Assembly (NCBI GenBank): GCA_900552935.1
Contig: USBN01000004.1
Location: 1 to 64,000, forward strand
Reading direction: 5' to 3'
DNA length: 64,000 bases
From: an uncultured Coriobacteriaceae bacterium
GTDB lineage: Bacteria > Actinomycetota > Coriobacteriia > Coriobacteriales > Atopobiaceae
A model generated the notes under the pieces. It had not been told where the DNA came from. It made no database searches and saw nothing but the letters and a program-made list of their open reading frames with translations. The position numbers and the translations under genes were made by a program. Positions 18,233 to 26,322 of this stretch are shown piece after piece (within the stretch, counting starts at the first letter, position 1; every line of letters begins with the position of its first letter).

Positions 18233-19126
18233 GTGAAGGCAGAGTACATCACACCGGCTATCTGCGCCTTTGACGATGAGGGCAATGTTGATTACGACGG
18301 TTGCGCCCGCATTATCGATCGCGTTGTAAGTGCTGGCATCGACGGCGTTGTGCTGAACGGCAGTAACGGTGAGTTCTTCCACCTCACAGACGAGGAGCGG
18401 TGTCGGCTGGTGGACGCCGCGGTAGAGGTGATCGACCACCGCGCCAAGCTTTATGTGGGTACAGGGAGCATGAGCCAGGAACAGACAATTAAGCTCACGC
18501 GCTATGCACATGAGGCCGGCGCTGATGCCGCACTTGTCGTCCCCCCGTTCTATTTCAAGCTTGCCGAACAGAGCATGGAGGAGTTCTTTAGTGCGGTCGC
18601 TTCCTCCAGTGACGGGGACATCCTGCTTTATAACTTCCCTTCGCTTACGGGGAATGACGTTACGCCGGAGCTCACGGCTCGCCTTGTGGGTAAGCACGAG
18701 AACATTGTGGGCTACAAGGACACCGTGGTCGACGTCGCCCACACCCGGAGAGTCATCGACGCGGTGTCACCGATTCGATCTGAGTTCCTCGCTTATTCCG
18801 GTTTTGACGAGAATCTTGCGCACAACATTCTGGCCGGTGGAGCCGGAACCATCGGGGCCTTGTCGAACCTTGTTCCCGAAACTTGTGTCGCCTGGGCAGC
18901 CTCTATTAACGCGGGGGACTGGAGCGAAGTTGCTCGTTACCAGCGAATCATTGACAGGCTCATGGCTCTCTACGACATCTCTCAGCCGTTTATGAGCACG
19001 TTCCGCTATGCGCTGCATCTCGTTGGGTTCGACATGAGCGAAAACTGTCGCGCTCCATTCCTTGCTATTGATGAGGAACAGAAGGCAAAGACCAGGGCCC
19101 TGCTTGAGTCTCTGGAAATTATCTAA
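18233..19126 (+). CDS. DapA/NanA-family aldolase, likely for a 2-keto-3-deoxy acid
   Basis: This is a 297-aa class I aldolase of the dihydrodipicolinate synthase family. The Schiff-base Lys is in GYKDTVVD (about residue 162), the catalytic Tyr in LLYNFPSLTG, and the carboxylate-binding motif is NGSNGEFFHLT. The start is GTG 18233, after an AGGGGGG site; the upstream frame lacks one. True DapA is not expected in this setting. With a UxaA-type dehydratase upstream, the most likely role is retro-aldol cleavage of a 2-keto-3-deoxy acid to pyruvate and an aldehyde. N-acetylneuraminate lyase is a less likely alternative. Confidence 0.82.
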   Translation: MKAEYITPAICAFDDEGNVDYDGCARIIDRVVSAGIDGVVLNGSNGEFFHLTDEERCRLVDAAVEVIDHRAKLYVGTGSMSQEQTIKLTRYAHEAGADAALVVPPFYFKLAEQSMEEFFSAVASSSDGDILLYNFPSLTGNDVTPELTARLVGKHENIVGYKDTVVDVAHTRRVIDAVSPIRSEFLAYSGFDENLAHNILAGGAGTIGALSNLVPETCVAWAASINAGDWSEVARYQRIIDRLMALYDISQPFMSTFRYALHLVGFDMSENCRAPFLAIDEEQKAKTRALLESLEII

Positions 19127-19144
19127 GAGGAGAAGGGAAATACC

Positions 19145-19870
19145 ATGTCTGCAAACATCGATCTGCTCAACAAGCTCGTCCACGAGGATTTCGAGATCGT
19201 CGACCTTACCCATGATCTTGAGGAGGGCATTCCAAGCTGTGGCACGCATGCTCGCTTCGGACGAATCCTCCACGAGTCCATCGAGTGGGGCGATCAGTTC
19301 ACTCACGCCGCGCTTGTCTTGGGCGAGCACACGGGCACCCACATGGACTCGCCGAACCACCACATTCCCAACTGCGATCACACGATTGATAAGATCGACC
19401 TCCCGCGCCTGTTTGGTCGCGGCGTTTGGATTGAGTGCGATGGCGCTGAGGCAAACAGCCAGATCGGCATTGAAGCCATCAAGGACTGGGAGGAGGCCAA
19501 CGGCCCCATTCGGGAGGGCGATTTTGTCTTCTTCCACACTGGCTGGGATAAGTTCTGGGGTGTTCACCCTGAGTGCCGCCCGTTCGAGCACGACTGGCCT
19601 GGCATTGATCGCGAGTGCGCCGAGTATCTGCGCGACCGCGGCGTCGTGACCGTAGGTACGGACACCCTGGCGCTCGACTACGCTCCCGCCCCGCTTGACC
19701 AGTGTGACGCGCATGACGTTATTCTTGGCGCCGGCATGACGATTATCGAGGGCCTCGCCAACCTTACGCAGCTTCCGCCAGTGTTCTATGTCGTTGCTCT
19801 GCCCATGAAGGTCAAGAATGGTTCCGGCTCCACCACGCGCGTTCTCGCGCTTGTTGATAAGAACGCCTAG
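19145..19870 (+). CDS. Cyclase-family (kynurenine formamidase-like) metal hydrolase
   Basis: The 241-aa protein has the family motif HTGTHMDSPNHH (about residues 62-73), which binds a divalent metal, plus DLTHDLEEGIPSCGTHA near the N-terminus and GTDTLALDYAPA later. Members hydrolyse amides or lactones (kynurenine formamidase, isatin hydrolase) or have unknown roles. In this operon a lactonase or amide-hydrolase step ahead of the dehydratase would fit, but that is inferred from position only. It starts 18 bp after the aldolase and ends 10 bp before the transporter. Confidence 0.82.
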   Translation: MSANIDLLNKLVHEDFEIVDLTHDLEEGIPSCGTHARFGRILHESIEWGDQFTHAALVLGEHTGTHMDSPNHHIPNCDHTIDKIDLPRLFGRGVWIECDGAEANSQIGIEAIKDWEEANGPIREGDFVFFHTGWDKFWGVHPECRPFEHDWPGIDRECAEYLRDRGVVTVGTDTLALDYAPAPLDQCDAHDVILGAGMTIIEGLANLTQLPPVFYVVALPMKVKNGSGSTTRVLALVDKNA

Positions 19871-19880
19871 GAGGAAGCAA

Positions 19881-21008
19881 ATGGCTGACAACCAGTCCAA
19901 GGAGAAGAATGCGGCGCTTCGCGCGGTTGATGCCGTCTGCGATTTGCTGAGCTCGTTCTTCCTTCCGTTCATTGGCCTGCTCGCCGCCGCGGGCATCATG
20001 AAGGGCATTGTTGCCCTCCTCGCCACTACGGGCGCCATTGTCGAAGGCAGCGAGACGTATGCAGTTGTTAACGCGATGGGTGACGCCCTGTTCTACTTCA
20101 TTCCCGCGTTCCTGGCGCTCACTTCGGCAGAACGCTTCGGGGTTAACAAGTTCGTGGCTCTTCTTGCGGCGTGCATCCTGCTTCATCCCGACGTGACTGC
20201 CGTCATGGGCGCCGGGAATGACTTCGCACTCTTTGGCGTGCTGCCGGTGAAGGCGGTTACGTACTCGTCCTCGGTTATCCCGATTCTTCTTACGGTGTAT
20301 CTGCTCAAGTGGTGTCAGGTGCTTTGTCAGAAGATCCTTCCCGAGATGGTGCGCGACCTCCTGACCCCGCCCGTATGCCTCATCATCGCTATTCCTATTT
20401 CGCTTATGGTGTTCGGACCCTTGGGTACCGTCATTGGCTCTTGGCTTGCCGCTGGATACGAGGCCATCTATAGCCTGTCTCCGATCGTGGCCGGACTAGT
20501 TATCGGTGCGTTCTTCCAAGTCATGGTTATTTTTGGCTTCAACTGGGGCATCTTCCCCATCATGCTGAACAATATTGCCGTGTTTGGCTTTGACACGATT
20601 CTCCCCATGATGGGCGGCTCCACATTTGCCCAGGGCGGTGCTGCGCTAGCGGTGGCCCTGCGTACCAAGAACAAGAAGCTTCGCACTACTGCCATTTCCG
20701 CTGTCGTCGCGACCATGTTTGGCATTACCGAGCCCGCTGTTTACGGAGTGAACCTTCGCCTCAAGAAGCCGATGGTTTGCGCTTGCGTGGGAGGTGCCGT
20801 GGGTGGCGCCATTGCGGGTGCGTTTGGTGTCCAGGCGTCTGGCTTCGCGTTCCCGGCTCTGACGACCCTTCCCGTTTTCTGGAACGTTGCGTTCCCGGCC
20901 TTCCTCGTCTCGCTCGGTGTGAGCTTCGTGGTGGGCTTCGTCCTTACGGCTATTGTCGGCTTCGAGGATGTTGCGGACGAGGACCTTACGGAGGCTGACG
21001 CCGAGTAG
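19881..21008 (+). CDS. PTS IIC domain protein of the beta-glucoside/sucrose family, without IIB or IIA
   Basis: The 375-aa integral membrane protein has about ten helices. It matches the IIC part of glucose/beta-glucoside-family PTS permeases: FLPFIGLLAAAGIMKG, FFPxxx-like FIPAFLALTSAERFG, and the hallmark FGITEPAVYGVNLRLKKP. Those permeases normally begin with a IIB domain (phospho-Cys) and often end with IIA. Here neither is present, and the acidic tail (EDVADEDLTEADAE) ends the protein. The start at ATG 19881 follows GGAGG. It is the last gene of the operon and presumably imports the substrate. Without IIB it may transport without phosphorylation or borrow a IIB from elsewhere. Confidence 0.85.
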   Translation: MADNQSKEKNAALRAVDAVCDLLSSFFLPFIGLLAAAGIMKGIVALLATTGAIVEGSETYAVVNAMGDALFYFIPAFLALTSAERFGVNKFVALLAACILLHPDVTAVMGAGNDFALFGVLPVKAVTYSSSVIPILLTVYLLKWCQVLCQKILPEMVRDLLTPPVCLIIAIPISLMVFGPLGTVIGSWLAAGYEAIYSLSPIVAGLVIGAFFQVMVIFGFNWGIFPIMLNNIAVFGFDTILPMMGGSTFAQGGAALAVALRTKNKKLRTTAISAVVATMFGITEPAVYGVNLRLKKPMVCACVGGAVGGAIAGAFGVQASGFAFPALTTLPVFWNVAFPAFLVSLGVSFVVGFVLTAIVGFEDVADEDLTEADAE

Positions 21009-21063
21009 AAAGCTCGGTTCGTTAATTAAGTCTGCACTTTGGAAGTGATTCGCGAATACAATC

Positions 21064-21096
21064 GGGGGAGCGGCTCTTCAGGAAGCTGCTCCCCTT
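21064..21096 (+). terminator. Probable terminator between the IIC gene and the IclR gene
   Basis: GGGGAGC-GGCT pairs with AGCT-GCTCCCC around a short loop, with TT after it. A TTCGCGAATACA sequence just before it (21049-21060) resembles the operator-like repeats at 16649-16683. Confidence 0.5.
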
Positions 21097-21125
21097 GCGG
21101 CTAAGAATTAAAAGGATGGGCTTCA

Positions 21126-21935
21126 ATGAGAAACGAGAGTTCGACGGCCGTTGACCAGCAGCCAGACCATCGCCCGACTCTGCGCGTTCTTGAGGTTCTA
21201 GAAGTTCTAGCTCAACATCCAGAGGGCTCTACGCTTACGGATCTATCACAGGCAGCCGGGATTTCCAAAAGCACCATGGTCCCTATTCTCCGTACTATGG
21301 AGCGACATAATTTCATCGCGATGGATCCCGTGGATAAGAGCTACACCGTGGGAATTAAAGCGTTTTCGGTGGGCTCGTCATTTGTTGAGAAGGTTCCCGT
21401 TGTTGCGATGCTGCGTGCGGAGATGGAACACGCCGTGAGCGTGTGCCAAGAGACGTGTCAGCTCGGCGTTCTTGACGGACCAGATGTCCTCTATATAGCC
21501 AAGGTTGATTCGACCCAGTCGATTCGCCTGATCTCGTCAATTGGTAAGCGTATTCCTGCATATTGCACCGCGTTGGGAAAGGCCTTGTTGAGCGAAATGC
21601 CCGCGGAGGCCATTGCCGAGTTGTTCCCCGAGCCGCTCGATGCGTTTACCTCGCACACATTGGACTCTGTCGACGAGGTTGTTTCGCAGATCGCGGCGCA
21701 GAGAGAGACGGGGATTTTCCGCGAGAACGAGGAGTCTAGCGAGAACGTGATTTGTTTCTCGGTTCCGTTGCGTCGTGCGGATGAGATCGTTGCCGCCGTA
21801 AGTATCTCGGTGCTTAAGTTCAGGCTTACTGCCGAGAAGGAGCGCGAGGTTATTGAATGCCTAAACTCCCTTCGTGAGAATGCCGAGCGACTGCTTGAGA
21901 CTTATCCCGAGAGCAGCAGCCTAATTCTTAACTAA
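21126..21935 (+). CDS. IclR-family transcriptional regulator
   Basis: The 269-aa regulator has an N-terminal winged helix (residues about 20-80: TLRVLEVLEVLAQHPEGSTL, DLSQAAGISKSTMVPILRTM) and a C-terminal effector domain containing YCTALGKALLSEMP and FRENEESSENVICFSVPL, where IclR proteins bind small acids. It sits at the end of the sugar-acid operon on the same strand and most likely controls it, responding to the substrate or a pathway intermediate. Codon use is slightly less GC-rich than in neighbours, as in the rest of this operon. Confidence 0.92.
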   Translation: MRNESSTAVDQQPDHRPTLRVLEVLEVLAQHPEGSTLTDLSQAAGISKSTMVPILRTMERHNFIAMDPVDKSYTVGIKAFSVGSSFVEKVPVVAMLRAEMEHAVSVCQETCQLGVLDGPDVLYIAKVDSTQSIRLISSIGKRIPAYCTALGKALLSEMPAEAIAELFPEPLDAFTSHTLDSVDEVVSQIAAQRETGIFRENEESSENVICFSVPLRRADEIVAAVSISVLKFRLTAEKEREVIECLNSLRENAERLLETYPESSSLILN

Positions 21936-22048
21936 GCAGCGTGCCAGGATCTCCCACCCTTGTCCCCTTGCAGCCATTCGCCGATTTGCAAAAACGGGTC
22001 ATTTACCTGCACATACGCAACGTAACGTATCGTTTACAGAAATGGCCC

Positions 22049-22078
22049 TTGCTTCTGCGCGGGGGATGCGCGTATAGT
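22049..22078 (+). promoter_or_regulatory. Promoter of the Trp-leader/ECF operon
   Basis: TTGCTT (22049-22054) and TATAGT (22073-22078) are separated by 18 bp, about 60 bp before the leader ATG. The 21936-22048 stretch upstream shows no gene; it contains an AACGTAACGTATCGTTT tract that could be an operator. Confidence 0.65.
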
Positions 22079-22138
22079 CACCGGCAACGCGCAAGAGCGC
22101 ATCGAATCGAAGTCGAGAGAGCAGAGAGGAGTGCCAAC

Positions 22139-22201
22139 ATGTTCAAGTCCCAGAACAACAACTGGTGGTGGCGCAACTCGATCTCTCTCGGTCGATGGTG
22201 A
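22139..22201 (+). CDS. Tryptophan attenuation leader peptide
   Basis: A 20-codon ORF encodes MFKSQNNNWWWRNSISLGRW, with three consecutive Trp codons and a fourth just before the stop. A GAGAGGA site precedes the ATG, and an intrinsic terminator follows 31 bp after the stop. The NWWW pattern recalls the trp leader peptides described in Streptomyces and corynebacteria. By that model, ribosomes stalling at the Trp codons when charged tRNA-Trp is scarce would block terminator formation. The gene it controls is a transporter (ECF operon), not trp biosynthesis. Confidence 0.87.
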   Translation: MFKSQNNNWWWRNSISLGRW

Positions 22202-22231
22202 GTCTTGTCGCGCCATATTTTTTGCGATTAG

Positions 22232-22262
22232 AAGGGCTCCCGGGCGACCGGGGGCCCTTTTT
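22232..22262 (+). terminator. Attenuator terminator of the ECF operon
   Basis: A 12-bp stem (AAGGGCTCCCGG with CCGGGGGCCCTT, one G-T pair), a GCGA loop and TTTTT form a textbook intrinsic terminator. It lies between the Trp leader peptide and the S-component gene. Upstream, TGGCGC (overlapping the Trp codons) can pair with GCGCCA (22209-22214), a plausible competing stem. Confidence 0.87.
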
Positions 22263-22350
22263 CGTATCGCGGCAACAGTCCGCAAAACACAAGCCATAGC
22301 AAGTCAAACAATCCCGACGAGCAACCGGGAACAAAGGAAGGAATCCAAAA

Positions 22351-22920
22351 ATGTCCGAGAACACCCAGCAGGCCCGCACCGTCTCCGCCAAGTCCACCGA
22401 CGCCCTCGACCTCAAAGCTCTCGTCCTGCTCGCCATCCTGCTCGCCGCCGGCTTCATCCTGAACTTCACCCTCGGCAAGGCTATCTCCACGATGTCGGGC
22501 GGCATGATTTCTCCCGAGTTCATCATCTCGGCCTTCTGCATCACGATCCTCGTCGTCCGCCCGAACATCCCCCAGGCGCTCGTCATCGGCCTCATCTCCG
22601 CCGCCGTGATCCAGCTCACCACGACCTCGCCCTTCATTGACTTCGCTGCCGAGGGTATCTCCGCCATGCTCATGGCCGGCATCGTGTCCGCCGCCGCTAA
22701 GAAGGGCTCCGTCAGCCCGGTTGCCGCCGCCGTCGCCACCTTCGTGACCACCGCGGTCTCCGGCGTCATCTTCATGGTCATCAAGATCGCGATGGTCGGC
22801 GCCGCCGAGCAGCTCGCCGCCGCGATGCTCCCCGTCATCATGCTCACTGCCGTCTTCAACGCAATCCTCGTTGCTGCGCTCTACATCCCCATCAAGAAGG
22901 CCCTCAAGCTCAACGACTAG
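22351..22920 (+). CDS. ECF transporter S component, probably tryptophan-specific (TrpP-like)
   Basis: The 189-aa membrane protein has about six helices. Its QALVIGLISAAVIQLTTTSP segment and small size resemble the TrpP-type tryptophan transporters, a known group of ECF S components. It would bind the substrate in the membrane and work with the ATPase and EcfT proteins encoded just downstream. The Trp-rich leader peptide and attenuator in front of it independently point to tryptophan. The gene lies about 90 bp after the attenuator. The substrate is a well-supported inference, not something the sequence proves. Confidence 0.8.
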   Translation: MSENTQQARTVSAKSTDALDLKALVLLAILLAAGFILNFTLGKAISTMSGGMISPEFIISAFCITILVVRPNIPQALVIGLISAAVIQLTTTSPFIDFAAEGISAMLMAGIVSAAAKKGSVSPVAAAVATFVTTAVSGVIFMVIKIAMVGAAEQLAAAMLPVIMLTAVFNAILVAALYIPIKKALKLND

Positions 22921-23048
22921 CCTCCCGGCTCCGGGCGCCGCTTGCGCCCTCCGCCAGACACGACTCGGAAAGCGTTACCCCGCCGACGCCACCTCGACTC
23001 AGCACGCCGGCACCACCTCACGCAAAGCTCGCCCGAAGGGATTCCACC

Positions 23049-23324
23049 ATGGCCAGCACCGAAGCCCGCACCGTCTCCGCCTCCGCCAAGTCCAACGGCC
23101 TCGTCGACATCAAGTCCCTCGCCCTGCTGGCGATTCTGCTCGTCGCCACCTTCCTGACGACGCTCGTCTCCGGTGCCCTCTTCGCCGCCATCGGCACCGT
23201 GATGATGGACGCGCCGATCGCCAGCGCCATAGTCAAGGTCCCGCTCGTCCTCGGTACCGCCGTCTTCAACGCGGCTGTCGTCCAGGCGCTCTACATCCCG
23301 CTCGTCAAGGTTCTCGGCAAGTAA
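23049..23324 (+). CDS. Shortened paralogue of the S component (91 aa, internal deletion)
   Basis: The 91-aa membrane protein aligns with both ends of the upstream S component but lacks its middle. Its first 35 residues (ARTVSASAKSNGLVDIKSL, then LALLAILLVATF) match the start. The rest (TFLTTLVSGALF, then GTAVFNAAVVQALYIPLVKVLG) matches residues from about 129 to the end. The join falls at a shared ATF, as if about 95 codons were lost in frame. The frame is intact, codon use is normal, and it lies in the operon before the ATPase gene. With about three helices it cannot be a complete S component. It could be a regulator, an accessory subunit, or a relic kept intact. Confidence 0.75.
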   Translation: MASTEARTVSASAKSNGLVDIKSLALLAILLVATFLTTLVSGALFAAIGTVMMDAPIASAIVKVPLVLGTAVFNAAVVQALYIPLVKVLGK

Positions 23325-23478
23325 CTTAGATACCATGTTGGCGCCGGCTCTCATGCGGGCCGGTGCCTTTTCGTGCGCCAAGGCCTCGCGGGGCCGCGCC
23401 TCGTGCGTGTTTCGCACCGCCCACGTTCCGCGCGCATGCCCATACAAAACCCGACCGCTTCGAAAGGCCCCACCCATC

Positions 23479-25275
23479 ATGACCACGGGCAAACCAATCA
23501 TCGAGCTCGCCGACGTCAGCTTCTCCTATGACAGATCCGGCGAGCCTACGAGGGAGAGGGCGCTTGACCAGGTGTCCCTCTCGATTCGCGAAGGTGACTT
23601 CGTGGGTGTCATCGGCCCCTCCGGAGCCGGCAAGTCCACTCTCGCCGCCGTCATGAGCGGTGCCATCCCGCACCACTTCACCGGCCAGCTCTTTGGCGCG
23701 GCCCTCGTCGACGGCAAGGACACCTGCGACGTCACCCTGACCGACATCTCGAGCGTTGTCGGCAGCGTGCTCCAGGACATCGACGCTCAGATGGTTGCGT
23801 CCGTCGTCGAGGACGAGATGCTCTTTGGCCTCGAGAACTTCGGCGTGCCGCACGATCAGATCGAGGGGCGCATCGCGGCTACGCTCGAGACCGTGGGAAT
23901 CTCCGACCTGCGCTACCGCGAGATCGCGACGCTCTCCGGCGGTCAGAAGCAGAAGGTCGCCATCGCCGCCATCCTCGCGCTCGAGCCGCGCGTCCTCGTT
24001 CTCGACGAGCCGACGGCGGCGCTTGACCCCGCCAGCTCGCGCCTCGTCTTCGAGACACTGCGCGAGGCGAACGAGCGCCTGGGCGTGACCGTCATCGTCA
24101 TCGAGCAGAAGGTCGCGCTTCTCTCCGAGCATTGCGGCCGCATCGTCGTGATGGATCGCGGCCACATCGCCTTCTCCGGCACGCCGCACGAGGTTTTCTG
24201 CCATTCCGAGGAGCTCCGCGCGATCGGCGTTGACAGCCCGCGCGTCGCCCGCATCTCCAACTGCCTCGTCAGGGACGGCTTCATCGCGGCGGGCGAGCCC
24301 TGCCTGAACGTTCCCGAGGCAGAGGCACTCATCGCCGGTCTCGTTGGTGTTCCCGGGGCGGGCGATGCTGGGGCGGACGGCAAGTTGCCGGCTACCCGTC
24401 CTGCCGCGTCGCCCCATGTTCCCGGGCCGCGTCCCCACGCGGACGGCGCCGAGCCCGTCGTCCTGCTCCAGGGCGTGAACTTCTCCTATCCGCATGGCGG
24501 GGCCTCCGTGCGAGACCTCGAGATGCGCGTCTACCCGGGCGAACTCGTGGGTGTCGTGGGTCAGAACGGCGCGGGCAAGACCACGCTCACCAAACTTCTG
24601 AATGGCCTGCTCAAGCCGTCGTCGGGCAGTGTCCGCGTGGCTGGCCTCGACACGCGCGAGGTGCCGACGAGTGCCATTGCCGCCCGCTGCGCGACCCTCT
24701 TCCAGAATCCGGATCGCCAGCTCTGCAAGGACACGGTCCTCGAGGAGGTCGCCTTCGGCCTCGGGCTCCAGGGTGTCGAGGCGGGGGAGGCGAGGAGGCG
24801 TGCCGAGAAGGTCGCCCTGCGCTTCGGGCTGCTCCTCGACGAGGCGCCCTTCTCGCTCTCGCGCGGCCAGCGCCAGATGGTGGCGCTCGCGAGCGTCGTC
24901 GTCACCGATCCGGACGTGGTCCTGCTCGACGAGCCTACGAGCGGCCTCGACTACCGCGAGTGCATGACCGTCATGGAGACCGTCCGCGAGATGGCCGAGC
25001 GCGGCTGCGCCGTCATCATGGTCTGTCACGACATGGAGGTCGTAAGCGACTTCGCCGAGCGCCTCGTGGTCATGGCGAACGGCGAGATGCTCGGCCGCGG
25101 CCCTGCCGCCGAGATCTTCGCGAACGAGGACCTCATGAGGCGTGCCTACGTTGCGCCGCCCCAGGCCGTCGAGCTCTCCGCGCGCCTCGCGCGAGACGTG
25201 TCGCCCGAGTTCAGCGGCATGAGTGAGGTTTCCGACATCGTCCGCGTCACCGAGGAGATGATCTCTCGTGGTTAA
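23479..25275 (+). CDS. ECF transporter double ATPase (fused EcfA-EcfA')
   Basis: The 598-aa protein carries two ABC ATPase domains in one chain, the energising subunits of an ECF importer. Domain 1 has GPSGAGKST (about residues 48-56), the signature LSGGQKQKV and the Walker B region VLVLDEPTAALDP. Domain 2 (from about residue 330) has GQNGAGKTT, a variant signature LSRGQRQMV, and VVLLDEPTSGLD. An Ala/Pro-rich linker joins them. The start is ATG 23479; the longer upstream frame has no ribosome site. The gene overlaps ecfT by eight bases, so the two are co-translated. Confidence 0.9.
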   Translation: MTTGKPIIELADVSFSYDRSGEPTRERALDQVSLSIREGDFVGVIGPSGAGKSTLAAVMSGAIPHHFTGQLFGAALVDGKDTCDVTLTDISSVVGSVLQDIDAQMVASVVEDEMLFGLENFGVPHDQIEGRIAATLETVGISDLRYREIATLSGGQKQKVAIAAILALEPRVLVLDEPTAALDPASSRLVFETLREANERLGVTVIVIEQKVALLSEHCGRIVVMDRGHIAFSGTPHEVFCHSEELRAIGVDSPRVARISNCLVRDGFIAAGEPCLNVPEAEALIAGLVGVPGAGDAGADGKLPATRPAASPHVPGPRPHADGAEPVVLLQGVNFSYPHGGASVRDLEMRVYPGELVGVVGQNGAGKTTLTKLLNGLLKPSSGSVRVAGLDTREVPTSAIAARCATLFQNPDRQLCKDTVLEEVAFGLGLQGVEAGEARRRAEKVALRFGLLLDEAPFSLSRGQRQMVALASVVVTDPDVVLLDEPTSGLDYRECMTVMETVREMAERGCAVIMVCHDMEVVSDFAERLVVMANGEMLGRGPAAEIFANEDLMRRAYVAPPQAVELSARLARDVSPEFSGMSEVSDIVRVTEEMISRG

Positions 25276-26014
25276 CGTCATCGACTACGTCCCGGGCGAC
25301 ACCGTCCTGCACCGCCTGAACCCCGTCGCCAAGCTCGCGCTCGCGTCGGGCATCATCATCGCGACCTTCCTCGGCGACACCTACCCGATGCTTCTGGGCC
25401 TGCTCGCCCTCACGCTCGTGCTGGGTGCCTATGCGGGTGTTTTCAAGAACCTGCTCTCGCTGCTCAAGCTGCTCGTCCCGCTCGCCGTGGTGACGCTCGC
25501 GCTCCAGACCGCCTTCGTGCGCACGGGCGATGTCGTCGCGCTGTGGATGACGGTTGACGGTCTGGTCACGGGCTCGAAGGCGTGCCTGCGCCTCCTCGGC
25601 GTGGCGCTGCCGCTCATCCTCATGCTCACCGTCACCAAGCTGAACGACCTCGCGAACGCCTGCGTCGAGATTCTCCACGTGCCCTATCGCTACGCTTTCA
25701 CCTTTACGACGGCGCTGCGCTTCGTGCCCGTGTTCAGCCAGGAGATGAACGCGATCATGGAGGCCCAGACCGCGCGCGGCGTGGAGTACGACACGAAGAA
25801 CCCCTTCAAGAAGGTCCAGCTCATGCTGCCTCTGTGCATCCCTTTGCTCGTGAGCTCGGTGGGCAAGACCGACGCCACCGCCCTCGCCGCCGAACAACGT
25901 GGCTTCTACCTGCGCACGCGCGAGAGCAGCTACAAGCGCTATCCGTTCGCCGCCGCCGACTACGCAGCACTCCTCATCGCCGCCGCCCTCATCGTCTCCG
26001 GCGCGCTCTTCTAA
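25268..26014 (+). CDS. ecfT: ECF transporter transmembrane subunit EcfT
   Basis: The 248-aa protein has about five membrane helices and the two EcfT coupling motifs that touch the ATPases: AQTARGVEYD and AAEQRGFYLR. The N-terminal DTVLHRLNPVAKLALA is also typical. It links the S component to the ATPases. The GTG start lies inside the end of the ATPase gene. With the genes upstream it completes an ECF transporter module. A double-palindrome repeat begins at its stop codon. Confidence 0.9.
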   Translation: MVNVIDYVPGDTVLHRLNPVAKLALASGIIIATFLGDTYPMLLGLLALTLVLGAYAGVFKNLLSLLKLLVPLAVVTLALQTAFVRTGDVVALWMTVDGLVTGSKACLRLLGVALPLILMLTVTKLNDLANACVEILHVPYRYAFTFTTALRFVPVFSQEMNAIMEAQTARGVEYDTKNPFKKVQLMLPLCIPLLVSSVGKTDATALAAEQRGFYLRTRESSYKRYPFAAADYAALLIAAALIVSGALF

Positions 26015-26100
26015 ACCTGCAGAAGGGACAGTCCCTTTTTCAGGTGGTGCCGCGCGGATTGACGGGGGAGTGACAAAGGGACAGTCCCTTTGTCAGCTTT
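26013..26100. repeat. Double-palindrome repeat, copy 1
   Basis: Two hairpins sit side by side: 26013-26045, AACCTG...CAGGT arms around GGGACAGTCCC, and 26070-26100, TGACAAAGGGAC / GTCCCTTTGTCA. Both share the 11-bp palindrome GGGACAGTCCC. A second copy with the same layout lies at 27781-27857. It follows the ecfT stop directly and may also serve as a terminator. Confidence 0.85.
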
Positions 26101-26322
26101 GAGGGTGACGGGAGACGGCTGCTCGAGGAATAGCCCTTTTGCACGCTTTGCCATCTCGGTGGCCGAGCCGCATCTGAGCGAAAATCAACAATCATGTTTT
26201 CAGAGGACTTTAAGGGCCCACTTCAACTATCATATGCAGAGGATTTGAGGCGGGGTGGTCGATGAGAGCGTTTCATCGGCCACCTTGTCTGCTAAGGAAT
26301 CGCTTCTAAGACCGGGGACAAG
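26101..26322 (+). promoter_or_regulatory. Upstream region of the LPXTG gene, with a hairpin
   Basis: This AT-richer stretch carries an 11-bp stem (GTGGTCGATGA with TCATCGGCCAC, 26255-26283, one G-T) about 40 bp before the gene, and CAGAGGA twice (26199-26245). No confident promoter was found. The hairpin could be a terminator or a leader structure. Confidence 0.35.

Noticed and set aside
23326..25281. Minus-strand open frame opposite the double ATPase
   Set aside because: Composition is Asp/Arg/Gly/Leu-biased as expected from reverse-complement codons; no motif is present.
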